Notes: a model not told the origin generated them from the letters alone. A DNA stretch of 64,000 bases from Gammaproteobacteria bacterium (GCA_024277815.1 JAJRUM010000003.1:1-64000), one strand, 5' to 3'. Counted from the stretch's first letter, positions 16,750 through 27,107 are shown. Program-made: numbers and translations.

Positions 16750-18363
16750 TTATTCACCGCAGTCCCCGGGCTGAAAACCGGGGACTGCCAAAGCACTTTC
16801 AGGTGGCAACTTTTTTAAGGGCCGGCGCAGGGCCTCTGGTGCCGACAGGAATTCCTGACAGGCTGCATTCTCGGTTTCATCGGTAAAACGATAACCTGCT
16901 TCGTGCAGAAACTCGTGAAAAGCGTCTTCATCTCCATCCGGCACCAAAAAACCTGCCAGTATGCGGGCATTGGCAGCAGCGTGATTGCGATAATGGAACA
17001 GACTGATGGACCAGCGCCCGGCAAGTACTTTCAAAAACTCCAACAAGGCGCCGGGACGCTCCGGAAACTCAAAACGATACAGTCTTTCACGTTCACTGGA
17101 TGGTAACCGGCCACCAACAAGATGTCGCAGATGCAGTTTGGCAACCTCGTTATTTGACAGGTCTTTAACGCTGTAGCCGGCATCCAGCAGACGGACCTGT
17201 AGATGACGGGAAGACTCCTCCAGGCGCACACCGACAAAAACATGGGCATTACGCTTGCCCGCATAACGGTAATTGAATTCAGTCACCGAGGACTCACCCA
17301 GAATCTGGCAAAACTCGAGAAAACTCCCCGCACGTTCAGGGATCGTCACAGCCAGCAGAGCTTCCTTGCCGTCACCCAGCGCACAACGTTCGACAACGTG
17401 GCCAAGCCGGTCAAAATTAACATTGGCCCCACTGACGACTGCGACCCAGTCCCCGGCAGGCAATCTGTTACCCGCTTCACGCGCGGCATATTGAATGGCA
17501 CCCGCAACGGCTAACGCTCCAGCCGGTTCAGCGACAGCCCGCACTTCCTCGAAAATGGATTTAACCGCAGCACACACCTGGTCAACACTGACCATAATGA
17601 CTTCATCGACCAATGCCCGGCATATTTCGAAGGTTATGCTGCCAACTTTGCGCACCGCGACACCATCAGCAAATATTCCGGTGGTGCCAATATCCACCGG
17701 CTTGCCCGCCTGCAAGGCTGCATGCATGCTGGCTGCATCTTCGGGTTCGACGCCAATGATACGAACCTCCGGATAAACTGCCTTGACCGTGGCTGCCACG
17801 CCGGCAGCCAGTCCGCCACCGCCAATGGGCAGAAAGATAATCCCCGGCGGAGATGCAAGTTGTTGAGTGATCTCTACGCCCAGCGTTCCCTGACCGGCAA
17901 TAACTTCCAGGTTGTTAAACGGGTGAATAAAGTATGCGCCGCTCTGTTCGCTGAAAGCGATAGCCTGTTCGCAGGCCGCATCGTAATCATCACCTACAAG
18001 TTCGATGTCGGCACCAAATGCCTCCACGGCCCGAACCTTGATCTCCGGTGTGGTACGCGGCATGAAAATAGTCGCCTTGACACCCAGTTCCCGGGCTGAC
18101 AGCGCCACACCCTGGGCATGATTGCCGGCTGATGCAGCTACCACGCCCCATTGGCGGTCCTCTTCCGTGAGTTGCCGTATGCAATTGTAGGCCCCACGCA
18201 ACTTGAAGGAGTGGGTCGGTTGCAGGTCTTCACGCTTCAGCCACAATCGCTGGCCGATACGATCCGACAGTCCATGTGCCTGTTCCAGTGGCGTCCGTCG
18301 CGCCAGATCATACACCGGAGCCCTGAGGGCACGGCGCAAACAATCTCCTGCCCAGTCCGTCAT
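16750..18363 (-). CDS. ilvA: Threonine ammonia-lyase, biosynthetic type
   Basis: This 537-residue PLP enzyme deaminates threonine to 2-oxobutanoate, the first step to isoleucine. The catalytic domain has K54 in THSFKLRGAYN as the Schiff-base lysine, the SAGNHAQG phosphate-binding loop and GGGGLAAG. The C-terminal third has two ACT-like regulatory domains (around ERAGSFLEFCQIL and ERPGALLEFLKVL), so the enzyme should be feedback-inhibited by isoleucine. It is the last gene of the ilv-leu operon, 5 bases after leuB. The 3' end carries a strong hairpin inside the coding sequence. Confidence 0.95.
   Translation of the reverse strand: MTDWAGDCLRRALRAPVYDLARRTPLEQAHGLSDRIGQRLWLKREDLQPTHSFKLRGAYNCIRQLTEEDRQWGVVAASAGNHAQGVALSARELGVKATIFMPRTTPEIKVRAVEAFGADIELVGDDYDAACEQAIAFSEQSGAYFIHPFNNLEVIAGQGTLGVEITQQLASPPGIIFLPIGGGGLAAGVAATVKAVYPEVRIIGVEPEDAASMHAALQAGKPVDIGTTGIFADGVAVRKVGSITFEICRALVDEVIMVSVDQVCAAVKSIFEEVRAVAEPAGALAVAGAIQYAAREAGNRLPAGDWVAVVSGANVNFDRLGHVVERCALGDGKEALLAVTIPERAGSFLEFCQILGESSVTEFNYRYAGKRNAHVFVGVRLEESSRHLQVRLLDAGYSVKDLSNNEVAKLHLRHLVGGRLPSSERERLYRFEFPERPGALLEFLKVLAGRWSISLFHYRNHAAANARILAGFLVPDGDEDAFHEFLHEAGYRFTDETENAACQEFLSAPEALRRPLKKLPPESALAVPGFQPGDCGE
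16759..16788 (-). repeat. Perfect 11-bp inverted repeat at the 3' end of ilvA
   Basis: GCAGTCCCCGG (16759-16769) and CCGGGGACTGC (16778-16788) are perfect complements with an 8-base loop. They lie inside the last codons of ilvA, ending 7 bases before the stop codon on the minus strand. No T-run follows, so it is not a typical intrinsic terminator. It may protect the 3' end of the long operon message or halt oncoming transcription from the stress gene. Confidence 0.6.
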
Positions 18364-18368
18364 TACGC

Positions 18369-19463
18369 CTAACCAGAAACCAAGCTGGAGGAGTCGTACT
18401 CGCCCATGCGCTTGCGTACCGCCTCTCCGGCCTTACTTGTAGTCAGCGTTCCACCGAGATCCTGCGTACACTCGCCATTGGAGATGCAATCCCAGATAGC
18501 CGCCTCGATACGTTGTGCAGCTTCCTGCATACCCAGGCTGTGATCAAACATCATTCCGACCGATGCCAGCATACCAAAAGGATTCGCGATGCCCTTGCCG
18601 ACAATATCCGGCGCAGAACCGTGAATGGGTTCATACAGCCCGAAACTGCCGGCACCCAGCGAAGCAGATGGCAGCATGCCCATGGAGCCCACCAGCATGG
18701 ATGCCTCGTCGGTAAGAATGTCACCAAACATGTTTTCAGTCACGATGACATCGAAACGGGCCGGGTTGGAGACAATGTACATGGCTGCAGCATCCACCAG
18801 CATGTTTTCATAAGGCACGTCCGCAAATCTCTCTGTCATGATGCTCTCAGTGACCTTGCGCCACAAACGGGATGTTGCCAGCACATTGGCCTTGTCTATC
18901 AGGGTCAGCTTGCCACCGCGGTCACGCGCAATATTGGCTGCCCGAATCACCACTCTCTCAATTTCTTTGCGTGAATAGGTGCACAGATCGGAGGCAAAGT
19001 CATCACCCTCCTGCTTCTCGCCAAAATAGCTGCCGCCGGTCAGCTCCCGCACCACCATCAGGTCCACACCCTCCAGGTACTCGGGCTTCAATGGACTGGC
19101 ACCGGCCAGTTTCGGGTGCAGGCGAACCGGTCGCAGATTAGCGTACAAACCAAGCGCTTTACGCAACGCCAGTAAACCCTGCTCTGGCCGCACCTTCAAG
19201 TTGGGATCATCCCATTGCGGGCCACCAACAGCCCCCAGGACAATCGCATCTGCCGTGCGGCAGGCGTCCAGCGTTTTTTGCGGCAATGGCTCACCGGTTG
19301 CATCCATTGCTGCACCGCCGATCAGTTCAGTTTGCAGTTCCAGAGTGAAGTTGTAATCTTCAGCAAGGCCGGTCATCAGCAGTTCAGCTTCCGCCGTTAC
19401 TTCCGGGCCAATACCATCACCAGGCAACAAAACAATTTTCTTGTTTGAATTCTTCGCACTCAT
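18369..19463 (-). CDS. leuB: 3-isopropylmalate dehydrogenase
   Basis: The 364-residue enzyme oxidises and decarboxylates 3-isopropylmalate to 4-methyl-2-oxopentanoate with NAD+. It begins KIVLLPGDGIGPEVTAEA, and carries VRELTGGSYFGEK, the catalytic TLIDKANVLATSRLWRK segment and EPIHGSAPDIVGKGIANP (NAD-binding). Length is normal. Its ATG overlaps the leuD stop (ATGA), so it is translationally coupled, and ilvA follows 5 bases later. Confidence 0.96.
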   Translation of the reverse strand: MSAKNSNKKIVLLPGDGIGPEVTAEAELLMTGLAEDYNFTLELQTELIGGAAMDATGEPLPQKTLDACRTADAIVLGAVGGPQWDDPNLKVRPEQGLLALRKALGLYANLRPVRLHPKLAGASPLKPEYLEGVDLMVVRELTGGSYFGEKQEGDDFASDLCTYSRKEIERVVIRAANIARDRGGKLTLIDKANVLATSRLWRKVTESIMTERFADVPYENMLVDAAAMYIVSNPARFDVIVTENMFGDILTDEASMLVGSMGMLPSASLGAGSFGLYEPIHGSAPDIVGKGIANPFGMLASVGMMFDHSLGMQEAAQRIEAAIWDCISNGECTQDLGGTLTTSKAGEAVRKRMGEYDSSSLVSG

Positions 19464-20044
19464 GGTCTTTCCTCGTATGCCTGGATGGCATCTTCTGCCT
19501 GGTAAAGAAAATCAAAGCGGTCAAGTCCGCGCAACAGGCAATGCCGTGCAAACGGGTCGATTGTAAAAGCCCAGCACTGCTCTGCGCCGTCGGTTGCACG
19601 CACAGTCACCATACATTGCTCCAGGTCAACCGTGATTCCCTCGCCATCCAACTGCAACAACCGGGCATGTTGTTGCGGCTCGATTTCCACCGGTAACAGG
19701 CCAACATTCTGGGAATTATTTTTGAATATGTCAGCAATTTGCGAGCTGATCACCACCCGAAAGCCAAAGCCAAGCAAGGCGTGAGGTGCGTGCTCACGGG
19801 ATGAACCGCAGCCAAAATTATGTCCCGCCACCAGTATCGGGCTGAGCCGGGCACGCGCCTCGTTGAGCTTGTGGCCGGATATTGGTTCGCCTGCAGCATC
19901 CAGCCGCCAGTCGGCAAAGGCATGCTCACCGATGCCATCAAAGCTGGTGGCGGTCAGGAAGCGCGCAGGAATAATCTGGTCGGTATCGATATTCTCCTGT
20001 TCAAGCACCAATACCGGGCCGGTAGTCTTTGTGAATACCCTCAT
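19460..20044 (-). CDS. leuD: 3-isopropylmalate dehydratase small subunit
   Basis: This 194-residue subunit forms the swivelling domain of isopropylmalate isomerase with LeuC. It contains the conserved DQIIPARFL, GCGSSREHAPHALLGFGFR and IFKNNSQNVGLLPV segments. The frame runs 10 codons further upstream to 20074. The ATG at 20044 ([14 protein letters not shown]) is preferred because it overlaps the leuC stop in TGATG and is the family's start. It overlaps leuB by four bases. Confidence 0.95.
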   Translation of the reverse strand: MRVFTKTTGPVLVLEQENIDTDQIIPARFLTATSFDGIGEHAFADWRLDAAGEPISGHKLNEARARLSPILVAGHNFGCGSSREHAPHALLGFGFRVVISSQIADIFKNNSQNVGLLPVEIEPQQHARLLQLDGEGITVDLEQCMVTVRATDGAEQCWAFTIDPFARHCLLRGLDRFDFLYQAEDAIQAYEERP

Positions 20045-21477
20045 CAGGCCACCTCCTGCCCGGCTTCCAGGCAAGCTGCACTGAGATCTGACACCCGGGC
20101 AACGTGTCCCGTGACGGCACAGGCTGCCGCGGTTTCGGGGCTGGCCAACAGGGTGCGGGCACCTGCGCCCTGGCGACCCTCAAAATTTCGGTTGGAAGTG
20201 GAGACAGCGGTCATTCCCGGCGCAACCAGATCGCCGTTCATGGCAATGCACATCGAACAGCCCGGCAAACGCCATTCTGCACCTGCACGGGTAAAAATCT
20301 CGTGCAGGCCTTCCTTTTCAGCCTGTTTGCGAATGCTTTCCGAGCCGGGCACCACCAACATGCGCACGTGGTCAGCCACCCGCCGACCGCGCAGCACACT
20401 GGCTGCCGCCTGCAAGTCGCTGATCCGGCCATTGGTGCAACTGCCGATAAAAACCACATCCACCTGACGCTCACTCATGGCCTGGCCACCGTCAAAGCCC
20501 ATGTAACGCAGGGCCTTTTCCTGGCTGGCATTAACTGGCACAGGTACCGGATCGCCAATCGCCACTGACATTCCCGGATCGGTGCCATAGGTGATGGTTG
20601 CTTGCATATCTGCCGCATCAAGTGTGACCTCACAGTCAAAAACAGCCGCCTCATCAGTAGCCAGTTGCAGCCATTTTTCAGTAAGTTGCTCGTATGCTTC
20701 ACTTTGCGGCAATTTGGCCCTGCCCCGCAAGTACTCGATGGTGGTTTCATCCGGCGCAATCATGCCGGCGCGCGCACCCGCCTCAATGGTCAGGTTACAA
20801 AGCGTCATGCGACTCTCCATATCCAGGCTGCGCACGGCCGAGCCCGCATACTCAATCACGTAACCCGTGCCACCGTTCATTCCCAGGTGGCGGATAATAT
20901 TCAAGGCCATATCCTTGGCGGTAACACCCTCACCCAGTCTGCCATTGATGTTGACGCGCATGCTCCTGGGCTTGTTTTGCAACAGGCACTGCGTGGCCAG
21001 CACATAGCCCACCTCGGTGGTACCTATACCAAATGCCAGAGCCCCGAAAGCACCGTGGGTACTGGTGTGGCTGTCACCACAAACGATGGTCATGCCCGGC
21101 TGGGTGGCACCCAGCTCAGGCCCCATCACATGTACGATTCCACGCGCCGGGCTGTCCCAGTCATGCAGTTCAATGCCGAATTCCCTGCAATTTCCCCGCA
21201 GCGTCTGTACCTGCCGCTGAGCCTGTTCGGTAATGTAGGGGCGTTGCCCATCAGCGCCAGGCGGCAGGGTTGGGGTTGAGTGGTCAAGGGTGGCCAGCGT
21301 CCGTTCCGGGCGCCGGACTGCAATGCCTTTCTCACGCAGCAGGTCAAAGCCCTGTGGTGAGGTCACTTCGTGCACAAGGTGCAGATCAATGTAGATAATT
21401 GCCGGCGTAGTTTTACTTTGTGGTTGTACGACGTGGGCGTTCCAGAGCTTGTCGAACAGGGACTCAGGCACAGGCAC
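20044..21477 (-). CDS. leuC: 3-isopropylmalate dehydratase large subunit
   Basis: This is the iron-sulfur subunit that isomerises 2- to 3-isopropylmalate. Motifs include [57 protein letters not shown] and GCSMCIAMN, which supply the three cluster cysteines. The open frame reaches 21564, but the true start is probably a GTG. GTG at 21477 has GGGAGG six bases upstream, and GTG at 21471 aligns with E. coli LeuC. Both lie inside the last codons of ilvE, giving an 8- to 14-base overlap. An ATG at 21507 is a less likely alternative. The product is 477 residues; E. coli LeuC has 466. Confidence 0.92.
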   Translation of the reverse strand: MPVPESLFDKLWNAHVVQPQSKTTPAIIYIDLHLVHEVTSPQGFDLLREKGIAVRRPERTLATLDHSTPTLPPGADGQRPYITEQAQRQVQTLRGNCREFGIELHDWDSPARGIVHVMGPELGATQPGMTIVCGDSHTSTHGAFGALAFGIGTTEVGYVLATQCLLQNKPRSMRVNINGRLGEGVTAKDMALNIIRHLGMNGGTGYVIEYAGSAVRSLDMESRMTLCNLTIEAGARAGMIAPDETTIEYLRGRAKLPQSEAYEQLTEKWLQLATDEAAVFDCEVTLDAADMQATITYGTDPGMSVAIGDPVPVPVNASQEKALRYMGFDGGQAMSERQVDVVFIGSCTNGRISDLQAAASVLRGRRVADHVRMLVVPGSESIRKQAEKEGLHEIFTRAGAEWRLPGCSMCIAMNGDLVAPGMTAVSTSNRNFEGRQGAGARTLLASPETAAACAVTGHVARVSDLSAACLEAGQEVA

Positions 21478-22426
21478 CGCCGGCCTCCCGGGTGGCTTTG
21501 TCGCCATCTTCCATGGGCTCCAGCCAGCCAAACCGATCCTCTGTAGTGCCATCGAACAGGCCAAAAAAGGTCGCTTGCATTTTTTCAGTCAGCGGACCAC
21601 GACGACCGGTCCCGATATCCAGGTCATCAACCGAACCGATCGGAGTGATTTCTGCTGCAGTACCGGTGAAGAACAACTCGTCAGCCAGGTAAATAGCCTC
21701 ACGTGACAAGGCCATTTCACGGACCTCAATACCCATCGTATGAGCCAGCCGGATCACGCTGTCACGGGTAATTCCAGCCAGAATAGAGGCTGCCTGAGGC
21801 GGGGTAATCAGGACATTGTCCTTGACCATAAACAGGTTCTCTCCCGCACCTTCACTGAGTGTTCCATCCGGTGCCAGACCAATGCCCTCATCGAAACCGA
21901 GACGATGGGCTTCCATGCTGATCAATTGGCTGGACAGGTAGTTGCCACCAGCCTTGACCCCGGCCGGGATGGTATTCGGCGCAACCCGGTTCCAACTGGA
22001 AATACAAACCCGGGCACCCTGTTCGCGGGCTTCCTCGCCGAGGTACGCACCCCATTGAAGCGCTGCGATGGATACATCGATCGGTAAATCTTCCTTCGGC
22101 GCTACGCCAAGGGAGCCATAACCGCGAAAAGCGATGGGCCGCAAATAAGCAGAGCTGAGGCCATTGCGCAAAACCAACTGGCTACAGACCTCCAGCAAGG
22201 TATCAATATCGTAAGGAATATCAAAACGATACACTTTCGCGGAATTGAACAAACGTTCCATATGTTCGCGTACGCGGAATCCGACCGGTGTTCCGAGTTG
22301 ATCGTATACCCGGATGCCTTCAAACACACTGGAACCATAATGTAGCGCGTGTGACAGCACGTGGGTCGTAGCCTCATGCCAGCGCACGTATTCGCCGTTA
22401 TACCAGATGACTTCTGTTTCGTTCAT
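21464..22426 (-). CDS. ilvE: Branched-chain amino acid aminotransferase
   Basis: The 320-residue fold-type IV PLP enzyme makes the last step to Leu, Ile and Val. It has the opening [34 protein letters not shown] and the lysine in [34 protein letters not shown] follows, as in IlvE. It lies between leuA (30 bases upstream) and leuC (overlapping), an uncommon place for ilvE. The product should be a hexamer-type class IV aminotransferase close to E. coli IlvE (309 residues). Confidence 0.94.
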   Translation of the reverse strand: MNETEVIWYNGEYVRWHEATTHVLSHALHYGSSVFEGIRVYDQLGTPVGFRVREHMERLFNSAKVYRFDIPYDIDTLLEVCSQLVLRNGLSSAYLRPIAFRGYGSLGVAPKEDLPIDVSIAALQWGAYLGEEAREQGARVCISSWNRVAPNTIPAGVKAGGNYLSSQLISMEAHRLGFDEGIGLAPDGTLSEGAGENLFMVKDNVLITPPQAASILAGITRDSVIRLAHTMGIEVREMALSREAIYLADELFFTGTAAEITPIGSVDDLDIGTGRRGPLTEKMQATFFGLFDGTTEDRFGWLEPMEDGDKATREAGGACA

Positions 22427-22456
22427 TACCCTGTTTCCTTGTCCGGCCAGCCGCCG

Positions 22457-24001
22457 TCAGGCTGCATCAGATTGTTTTAGCTGCGCGGCACTGCGTGTTG
22501 CGCGGTTAATTATCTCCAGTAACGCTTCGGCGCAGGCTGCGACAATATCGGTCGACAAGCCATGGCCACTGAATTCCACACCGTCGACTGTGGCCCGCAT
22601 ACTGGCTTCACCCTGGGCATCCTCACCCAGAGATATGCTGCGCATAGCCAGGCTCAGCACCTTGATTTTGGTTTCAGTCACCTGCTCCAGCGCTTCAACC
22701 ATGGCATCAACCGGCCCGTCACCGTCACCGGTGTGGGTACTGGTGGTGCCATCCTCATGCGCGAGGGTCAATGAGGCGGTTGGCTCAGTTTCACCATTGA
22801 CACGGCTGACAACGCTGAGCCAGTTCAATGACCAGGGCCCCATTCCTCCGGTTTGGCTGCCGGTGATGATGGCTTCGAGATCGGAGTCAAACACGCGTTT
22901 TTTGACGTCTGCGAGCTCTTTAAAACGCACCATAATGGCTTCTATCTCGCCTTCCTCCAGTTGGTAGCCCATTTCCCTGGCGCGGTCCACAACAGCGTGG
23001 CGGCCACTGTGTTTGCCCAGGATCAGTTGTGACGCCTTTAAACCGACATCCTGGGGTTGCATGATTTCATAGGTGTCACGTGATGCCAGCATGCCATGCT
23101 GGTGAATCCCGGCCTCGTGGGCAAAAGCATTTTCTCCGACGATGGCCTTGTTGCGTGGCACAAAATTGCCAGTCACAGCAGCCAGCAAGTGGCTGGCGGC
23201 CATCAGGCGGCGGGTATCAACATTGATCTCAATATCATAGTGGTCAGCACGCGTGCGCAGCGCCATAACCACCTCTTCCAACGCGCAATTCCCGGCCCGC
23301 TCACCAATACCATTGAGTGCGCATTCAATCTGTGTCGCACCACCTTCAACCGCCGCCAGCGAATTCGCTACCGCCAGGCCAAGGTCGTCATGGCAATGGG
23401 TGCTGATACCTACCTGGTCAATGCCCGGCACCGTCTTTATCAACCAGCGGAACAGATCATACATTTCCGATGGGGTGGAATAACCAACCGTATCGGGAAT
23501 GTTGACAGTCGTAGCGCCCGCCTCAATCACGGCCTGCAGAATTTCAGCCAGGAATTGCCTTTCCGTACGTATTCCGTCTTCAGCAGAGAATTCAACATCA
23601 TCACTGGCTTCAGCTGCCATCCTGACGCCATTCACTGCACTTTTCAGCACATCATCGCGACTCATATGAAGCTTTTCACGCCGGTGGATCGGGCTGGTGG
23701 CAATAAAGGTATGAATTCGGGACCTGCTGGCTGGCTCCAACGCCGCCACCGTGCGCTCTATGTCACGCGGGATGGTACGGCACAAGGCTGCGATGATGGG
23801 GCCATCAATTTCCGAGGAAACCGCATGTACGGCATCAAAATCACCCGGGGAGGCCGCTGGAAAACCGGCTTCGATGATATCCACCTTCAGGTCAGACAGC
23901 GTGCGGGCAATCCGCAATTTCTGCCCAAGACTCATGCTGAAGCCGGGACTTTGTTCACCATCTCTCAAAGTGGTATCAAATATAAGAATATTGCGGCTCA
24001 T
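22457..24001 (-). CDS. leuA: 2-isopropylmalate synthase
   Basis: The 514-residue enzyme condenses acetyl-CoA with 3-methyl-2-oxobutanoate, the first committed leucine step. The catalytic TIM barrel opens with LIFDTTLRDGEQSPGFSM and has the metal-binding GISTHCHDDLGLAVANSLAAVEGG region, then a linker (AFAHEAGIHQHGML). The C-terminal LeuA allosteric domain has SLTLAHEDGTTSTHTGDGDGPVDA and should bind leucine for feedback inhibition. Its ATG overlaps the ilvM stop (ATGA). Confidence 0.96.
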   Translation of the reverse strand: MSRNILIFDTTLRDGEQSPGFSMSLGQKLRIARTLSDLKVDIIEAGFPAASPGDFDAVHAVSSEIDGPIIAALCRTIPRDIERTVAALEPASRSRIHTFIATSPIHRREKLHMSRDDVLKSAVNGVRMAAEASDDVEFSAEDGIRTERQFLAEILQAVIEAGATTVNIPDTVGYSTPSEMYDLFRWLIKTVPGIDQVGISTHCHDDLGLAVANSLAAVEGGATQIECALNGIGERAGNCALEEVVMALRTRADHYDIEINVDTRRLMAASHLLAAVTGNFVPRNKAIVGENAFAHEAGIHQHGMLASRDTYEIMQPQDVGLKASQLILGKHSGRHAVVDRAREMGYQLEEGEIEAIMVRFKELADVKKRVFDSDLEAIITGSQTGGMGPWSLNWLSVVSRVNGETEPTASLTLAHEDGTTSTHTGDGDGPVDAMVEALEQVTETKIKVLSLAMRSISLGEDAQGEASMRATVDGVEFSGHGLSTDIVAACAEALLEIINRATRSAAQLKQSDAA

Positions 24002-24288
24002 TGCAGTGCTCCTTTCCTGGTAATTGGCCGTGCACCCGGTTTGTTGGGGTTGCTGATGACCGCTGGTATCAGTTCTACATGATAAACATCGTGCAGTCGC
24101 TCCAACTGGCGTTTGAGCAGGTCACCCGGACGCGTGGATGTCACGCTGACTTCCATCTCGCGACCGGTTCCGTCTGATTCGCTGACCGAACACTTGTTAA
24201 GGCTGTAGCCACGGCGCTCAATCAGCCCCAAAGCCCGGATTACCGCGCCTTCAACACTGCTAAGCTGGATTCGTAATGTGTGGTTCAT
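23998..24288 (-). CDS. ilvM: Acetolactate synthase II small subunit (ACT domain)
   Basis: The 96-residue single ACT-domain protein (HTLRIQLSSVEGAVIRALGLIERRGYSLNK...) is the size and type of IlvM, the small partner of IlvG. It starts 7 bases after the ilvG stop and overlaps leuA. IlvM-type subunits activate the catalytic subunit without conferring strong valine sensitivity in E. coli. The C-terminal tail beyond about residue 80 (NPNKPGARPITRKGALQ) is unstructured and specific to this protein. Confidence 0.9.
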   Translation of the reverse strand: MNHTLRIQLSSVEGAVIRALGLIERRGYSLNKCSVSESDGTGREMEVSVTSTRPGDLLKRQLERLHDVYHVELIPAVISNPNKPGARPITRKGALQ

Positions 24289-24295
24289 AATTGCT

Positions 24296-25993
24296 CTACC
24301 TGCCCTTCGCGGGATTGGATTTCATCATCTTGTGGTTGGGCTTGCCCGGCGGCACCAGCGGCCAGACGTTTTCCATCGGGTCTATCTTGACATGCAATAA
24401 AGCCGCACCCTCTGAGTTGAGCAGCCAGTCAATGGCGTCACTCACTTCTTCCGGCTGCTCAATGGCCATGGACTGAATACCAAAGGCATTGGCGACCACC
24501 GAAAAATCCGGATTGTCAGAAAGGTCGACCTCGCTGTAGTTACCGTCAAAGAACAACTCCTGCCACTGCCGTACAAGCCCAAGAGCGGAGTTGTCGAACA
24601 ACAGTATCTTGATATCGATCCCGTAACGTTTGACGGTGGCCAGTTCCTGCACATTCATCATGATGGAGCCATCGCCGGAGACACACACAACAGTAGCCTC
24701 AGGCTTGGCCACCTTGGCACCGATGGCCGCAGGCAGACCATAGCCCATGGTACCCAGCCCGCCGGACGAAATATGCTCCAGCGGATCGGTAAAGCGGCAA
24801 TGTTGCGCCACCCACATCTGGTGCTGCCCGACATCACAGGTGATCGTCATTCCTTCAGGACGGGCCCGGGACAGATCGCGCAACAGTTTCGGCGCATAGA
24901 TTCCTTTGGCCGGCGCGTCATAGCGCCAGGCAAATTCTTTCTTCCAGCCCGCACACTGCCCACACCAGCTGGCGCTGGCCTTACGCGCCGGCTGAATACC
25001 TTCCAGTGCCGGCGCCAGCTCACTGACGATGGCTACATCCGCTTTGCGGAGCTTCGAAATTTCGGCTGGATCTATATCCAGGTGAATGATTCGCGCGGAT
25101 GGCGCAAACTGAGATAGCTTGCCGGTTGCCCGGTCATCAAAGCGGGCACCAATCACCATCAGTACATCACAATTCTGCACCGCATGATTGGCGGCACCAT
25201 TGCCATGCATTCCCAGCATACCGACAAAACAGGGGTCATCCGTCGGTATGACGCCCAGGCCTTTTAAAGTTGTTGATACCGGTATACCGGTACGCGCCGC
25301 AAACTCCCTGAAAACATCCACTGAATCAGAAATGGCGATACCGCCGCCGGCAATGATCAGCGGACGCCTGGCTTTTGCCAGCACATCACTGGCGGCCTGT
25401 AACAAACCTGCTTCTGGGAAACGTGCAACCGGCCGGGCTACCGGTTGGCAGTCAGCCACCTCACCCATGCCAGCTGAAATATCCTTGGGGAAATCAATCA
25501 GCACAGGGCCGGGCCGGCCACCTTCAGCCAGTGCAAAGGCCTCATTGACGATGCGCGGGATGTCAGCCACATTGCGTACGATGTAGCTGTGTTTCACGAT
25601 CGGCAGCGTGATGCCGAAGATATCAACTTCCTGAAAGGCATCCGTGCCCTGCAAAGCCGTCGGAACCTGCCCGGTGATCACCACCACCGGTACCGAATCC
25701 ATGAACGCATTGGCAATACCCGTCACCAGGTTGGTTGCCCCGGGACCGGAAGTCGCCATACAAACACCCGCCTTGCGGGTTACCCGCCCATAGGCATCTG
25801 CAGCCAGTGCTGCACCCTGCTCATGGCGGCACAAATAGTGCTTCATGCTTGAGCCGACCAGCGCGTCATACACCGGCATTATCGTGCCGCCAGGGTACCC
25901 AAATATCTGTTTTACGCCATTCCCTTCAAGCGCCCTGATCAATATCTGTGATCCGCTGCGCAGTTCCGGGGCAATGTGGGTAGATGCATTCAT
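24296..25993 (-). CDS. ilvG: Acetolactate synthase large (catalytic) subunit
   Basis: The 565-residue thiamine-diphosphate enzyme makes acetolactate and acetohydroxybutyrate, the first step common to Val, Leu and Ile. The N-terminal Pyr domain carries FGYPGGTIMPVYDAL and the catalytic glutamate region RHEQGAALAADAYGR. The FAD domain is in the middle, and the TPP-binding GDGSIMMNVQELATVKRYGID is C-terminal. It is complete, so unlike E. coli K-12 ilvG there is no frameshift. It lies 10 bases after ilvC and 7 before ilvM. Confidence 0.95.
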   Translation of the reverse strand: MNASTHIAPELRSGSQILIRALEGNGVKQIFGYPGGTIMPVYDALVGSSMKHYLCRHEQGAALAADAYGRVTRKAGVCMATSGPGATNLVTGIANAFMDSVPVVVITGQVPTALQGTDAFQEVDIFGITLPIVKHSYIVRNVADIPRIVNEAFALAEGGRPGPVLIDFPKDISAGMGEVADCQPVARPVARFPEAGLLQAASDVLAKARRPLIIAGGGIAISDSVDVFREFAARTGIPVSTTLKGLGVIPTDDPCFVGMLGMHGNGAANHAVQNCDVLMVIGARFDDRATGKLSQFAPSARIIHLDIDPAEISKLRKADVAIVSELAPALEGIQPARKASASWCGQCAGWKKEFAWRYDAPAKGIYAPKLLRDLSRARPEGMTITCDVGQHQMWVAQHCRFTDPLEHISSGGLGTMGYGLPAAIGAKVAKPEATVVCVSGDGSIMMNVQELATVKRYGIDIKILLFDNSALGLVRQWQELFFDGNYSEVDLSDNPDFSVVANAFGIQSMAIEQPEEVSDAIDWLLNSEGAALLHVKIDPMENVWPLVPPGKPNHKMMKSNPAKGR

Positions 25994-26003
25994 TGGCTTT
26001 TCC

Positions 26004-27011
26004 TCAGGCTGCCTCGTCCTTTTTCGGTTTGGAGATCCAGCTCATGCGATCCCTCAGCTTACGGCCCGTGGTTTCAATCTGATGCTCGCGGCGCGCCGCC
26101 AGCATGGCCTTATAGTTTTCTGAACCTGCCTTGTGTTCAGCGATCCATTGGCGGGCAAAACTGCCGTCCTGAATATCTTTCAAAACATCCCGCATACGAT
26201 CCTTGACCGAGTCATCCAGAATTCTAGGCCCGGAAACCAGGTCACCGTAGGAGGCGGTGTCGGAAATAAACTCATACATCTTGTCGAGGCCACCTTCATA
26301 CATCAGGTCAACAATCAATTTCAGCTCATGCAGGCATTCAAAGTAGGCCGCCTCAGGCTGATAACCTGCCTCCACCAGCGTCTCGAAACCGTGAATAACC
26401 AGTTGGCTGGCACCACCGCACAAAACGGCCTGCTCACCGAACAGGTCGGTTTCGGTTTCCTCAGCGAAAGTCGTATCCAATACACCGGCACGCGTGCCCC
26501 CCAGGCCATGTGCGTAACTCAGCGCCCGCTCCGCGGCCTCACCACTGGCATCCTGATGAACTGCACGCAGGCAAGGCACGCCGCGGCCCTGTTCAAACTG
26601 ACGCCGCACCAGGTCACCCGGAGATTTGGGTGCAACCATAATCACATCCACATTTGCGGGTGGCTCAATGGCATCGAAGTGAATGTTGAAGCCATGCGCA
26701 AACAACATGATGTCACCGTCATCCAGACAATCCCGGATCGCCTCGAAAACCTCTGGTTGCGCCATATCCGGCATTAGCATACATATCACCTGGGCGCGTT
26801 TGGCAGCCTGACCAAAAGGCATGACCTCAAAGCCATTGTCAGCGGCATCAGTTGCTGAAGGCCCGCCGTTGCGTGCACCGATGATGACCTCGTAGCCGGA
26901 GTCTCTCAGGTTCTGGGCATGCGCCTTGCCCTGGCTGCCATAACCCAGTACTGCAATGGTCTTGCCCTGCAGAGCGTCGCGGGTCACGTCTTCTTCGGTA
27001 AATAATTTCAT
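26004..27011 (-). CDS. ilvC: Ketol-acid reductoisomerase (class I)
   Basis: The 335-residue enzyme isomerises and reduces acetolactate with NADPH. It has the Rossmann motif [23 protein letters not shown], the [11 protein letters not shown] region, the metal-binding [12 protein letters not shown] and the [17 protein letters not shown] helix. The length marks the short class I form. It is the first structural gene of the operon, preceded by the leader peptide and attenuator. The dihydroxy-acid dehydratase that should act next (ilvD) is not in this window. Confidence 0.96.
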   Translation of the reverse strand: MKLFTEEDVTRDALQGKTIAVLGYGSQGKAHAQNLRDSGYEVIIGARNGGPSATDAADNGFEVMPFGQAAKRAQVICMLMPDMAQPEVFEAIRDCLDDGDIMLFAHGFNIHFDAIEPPANVDVIMVAPKSPGDLVRRQFEQGRGVPCLRAVHQDASGEAAERALSYAHGLGGTRAGVLDTTFAEETETDLFGEQAVLCGGASQLVIHGFETLVEAGYQPEAAYFECLHELKLIVDLMYEGGLDKMYEFISDTASYGDLVSGPRILDDSVKDRMRDVLKDIQDGSFARQWIAEHKAGSENYKAMLAARREHQIETTGRKLRDRMSWISKPKKDEAA

Positions 27012-27071
27012 GCGGTAAATCCTCTTATCCTGTATGTGTAAATCAATTTTCAGTCAAATAATTCAGTGCCT

Positions 27072-27107
27072 AAAAAAAACCCCGCGTCCTTGCGGTTGCG
27101 GGGTTTT
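27072..27107 (-). terminator. ilv-leu operon attenuator (rho-independent terminator)
   Basis: Read on the minus strand, AAAACCCCGC (27107-27098) pairs perfectly with GCGGGGTTTT (27085-27076) around a 12-base loop, followed by T residues to 27072. It sits between the leader-peptide stop (27129) and ilvC (27011). The leader codons Asn47-Gly48-Val49 contain CGGGGT, which can pair with ACCCCG of the terminator's first arm. Stalling at the upstream Leu/Val/Ile codons would expose that segment and prevent termination, the classical attenuation logic. Confidence 0.85.
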
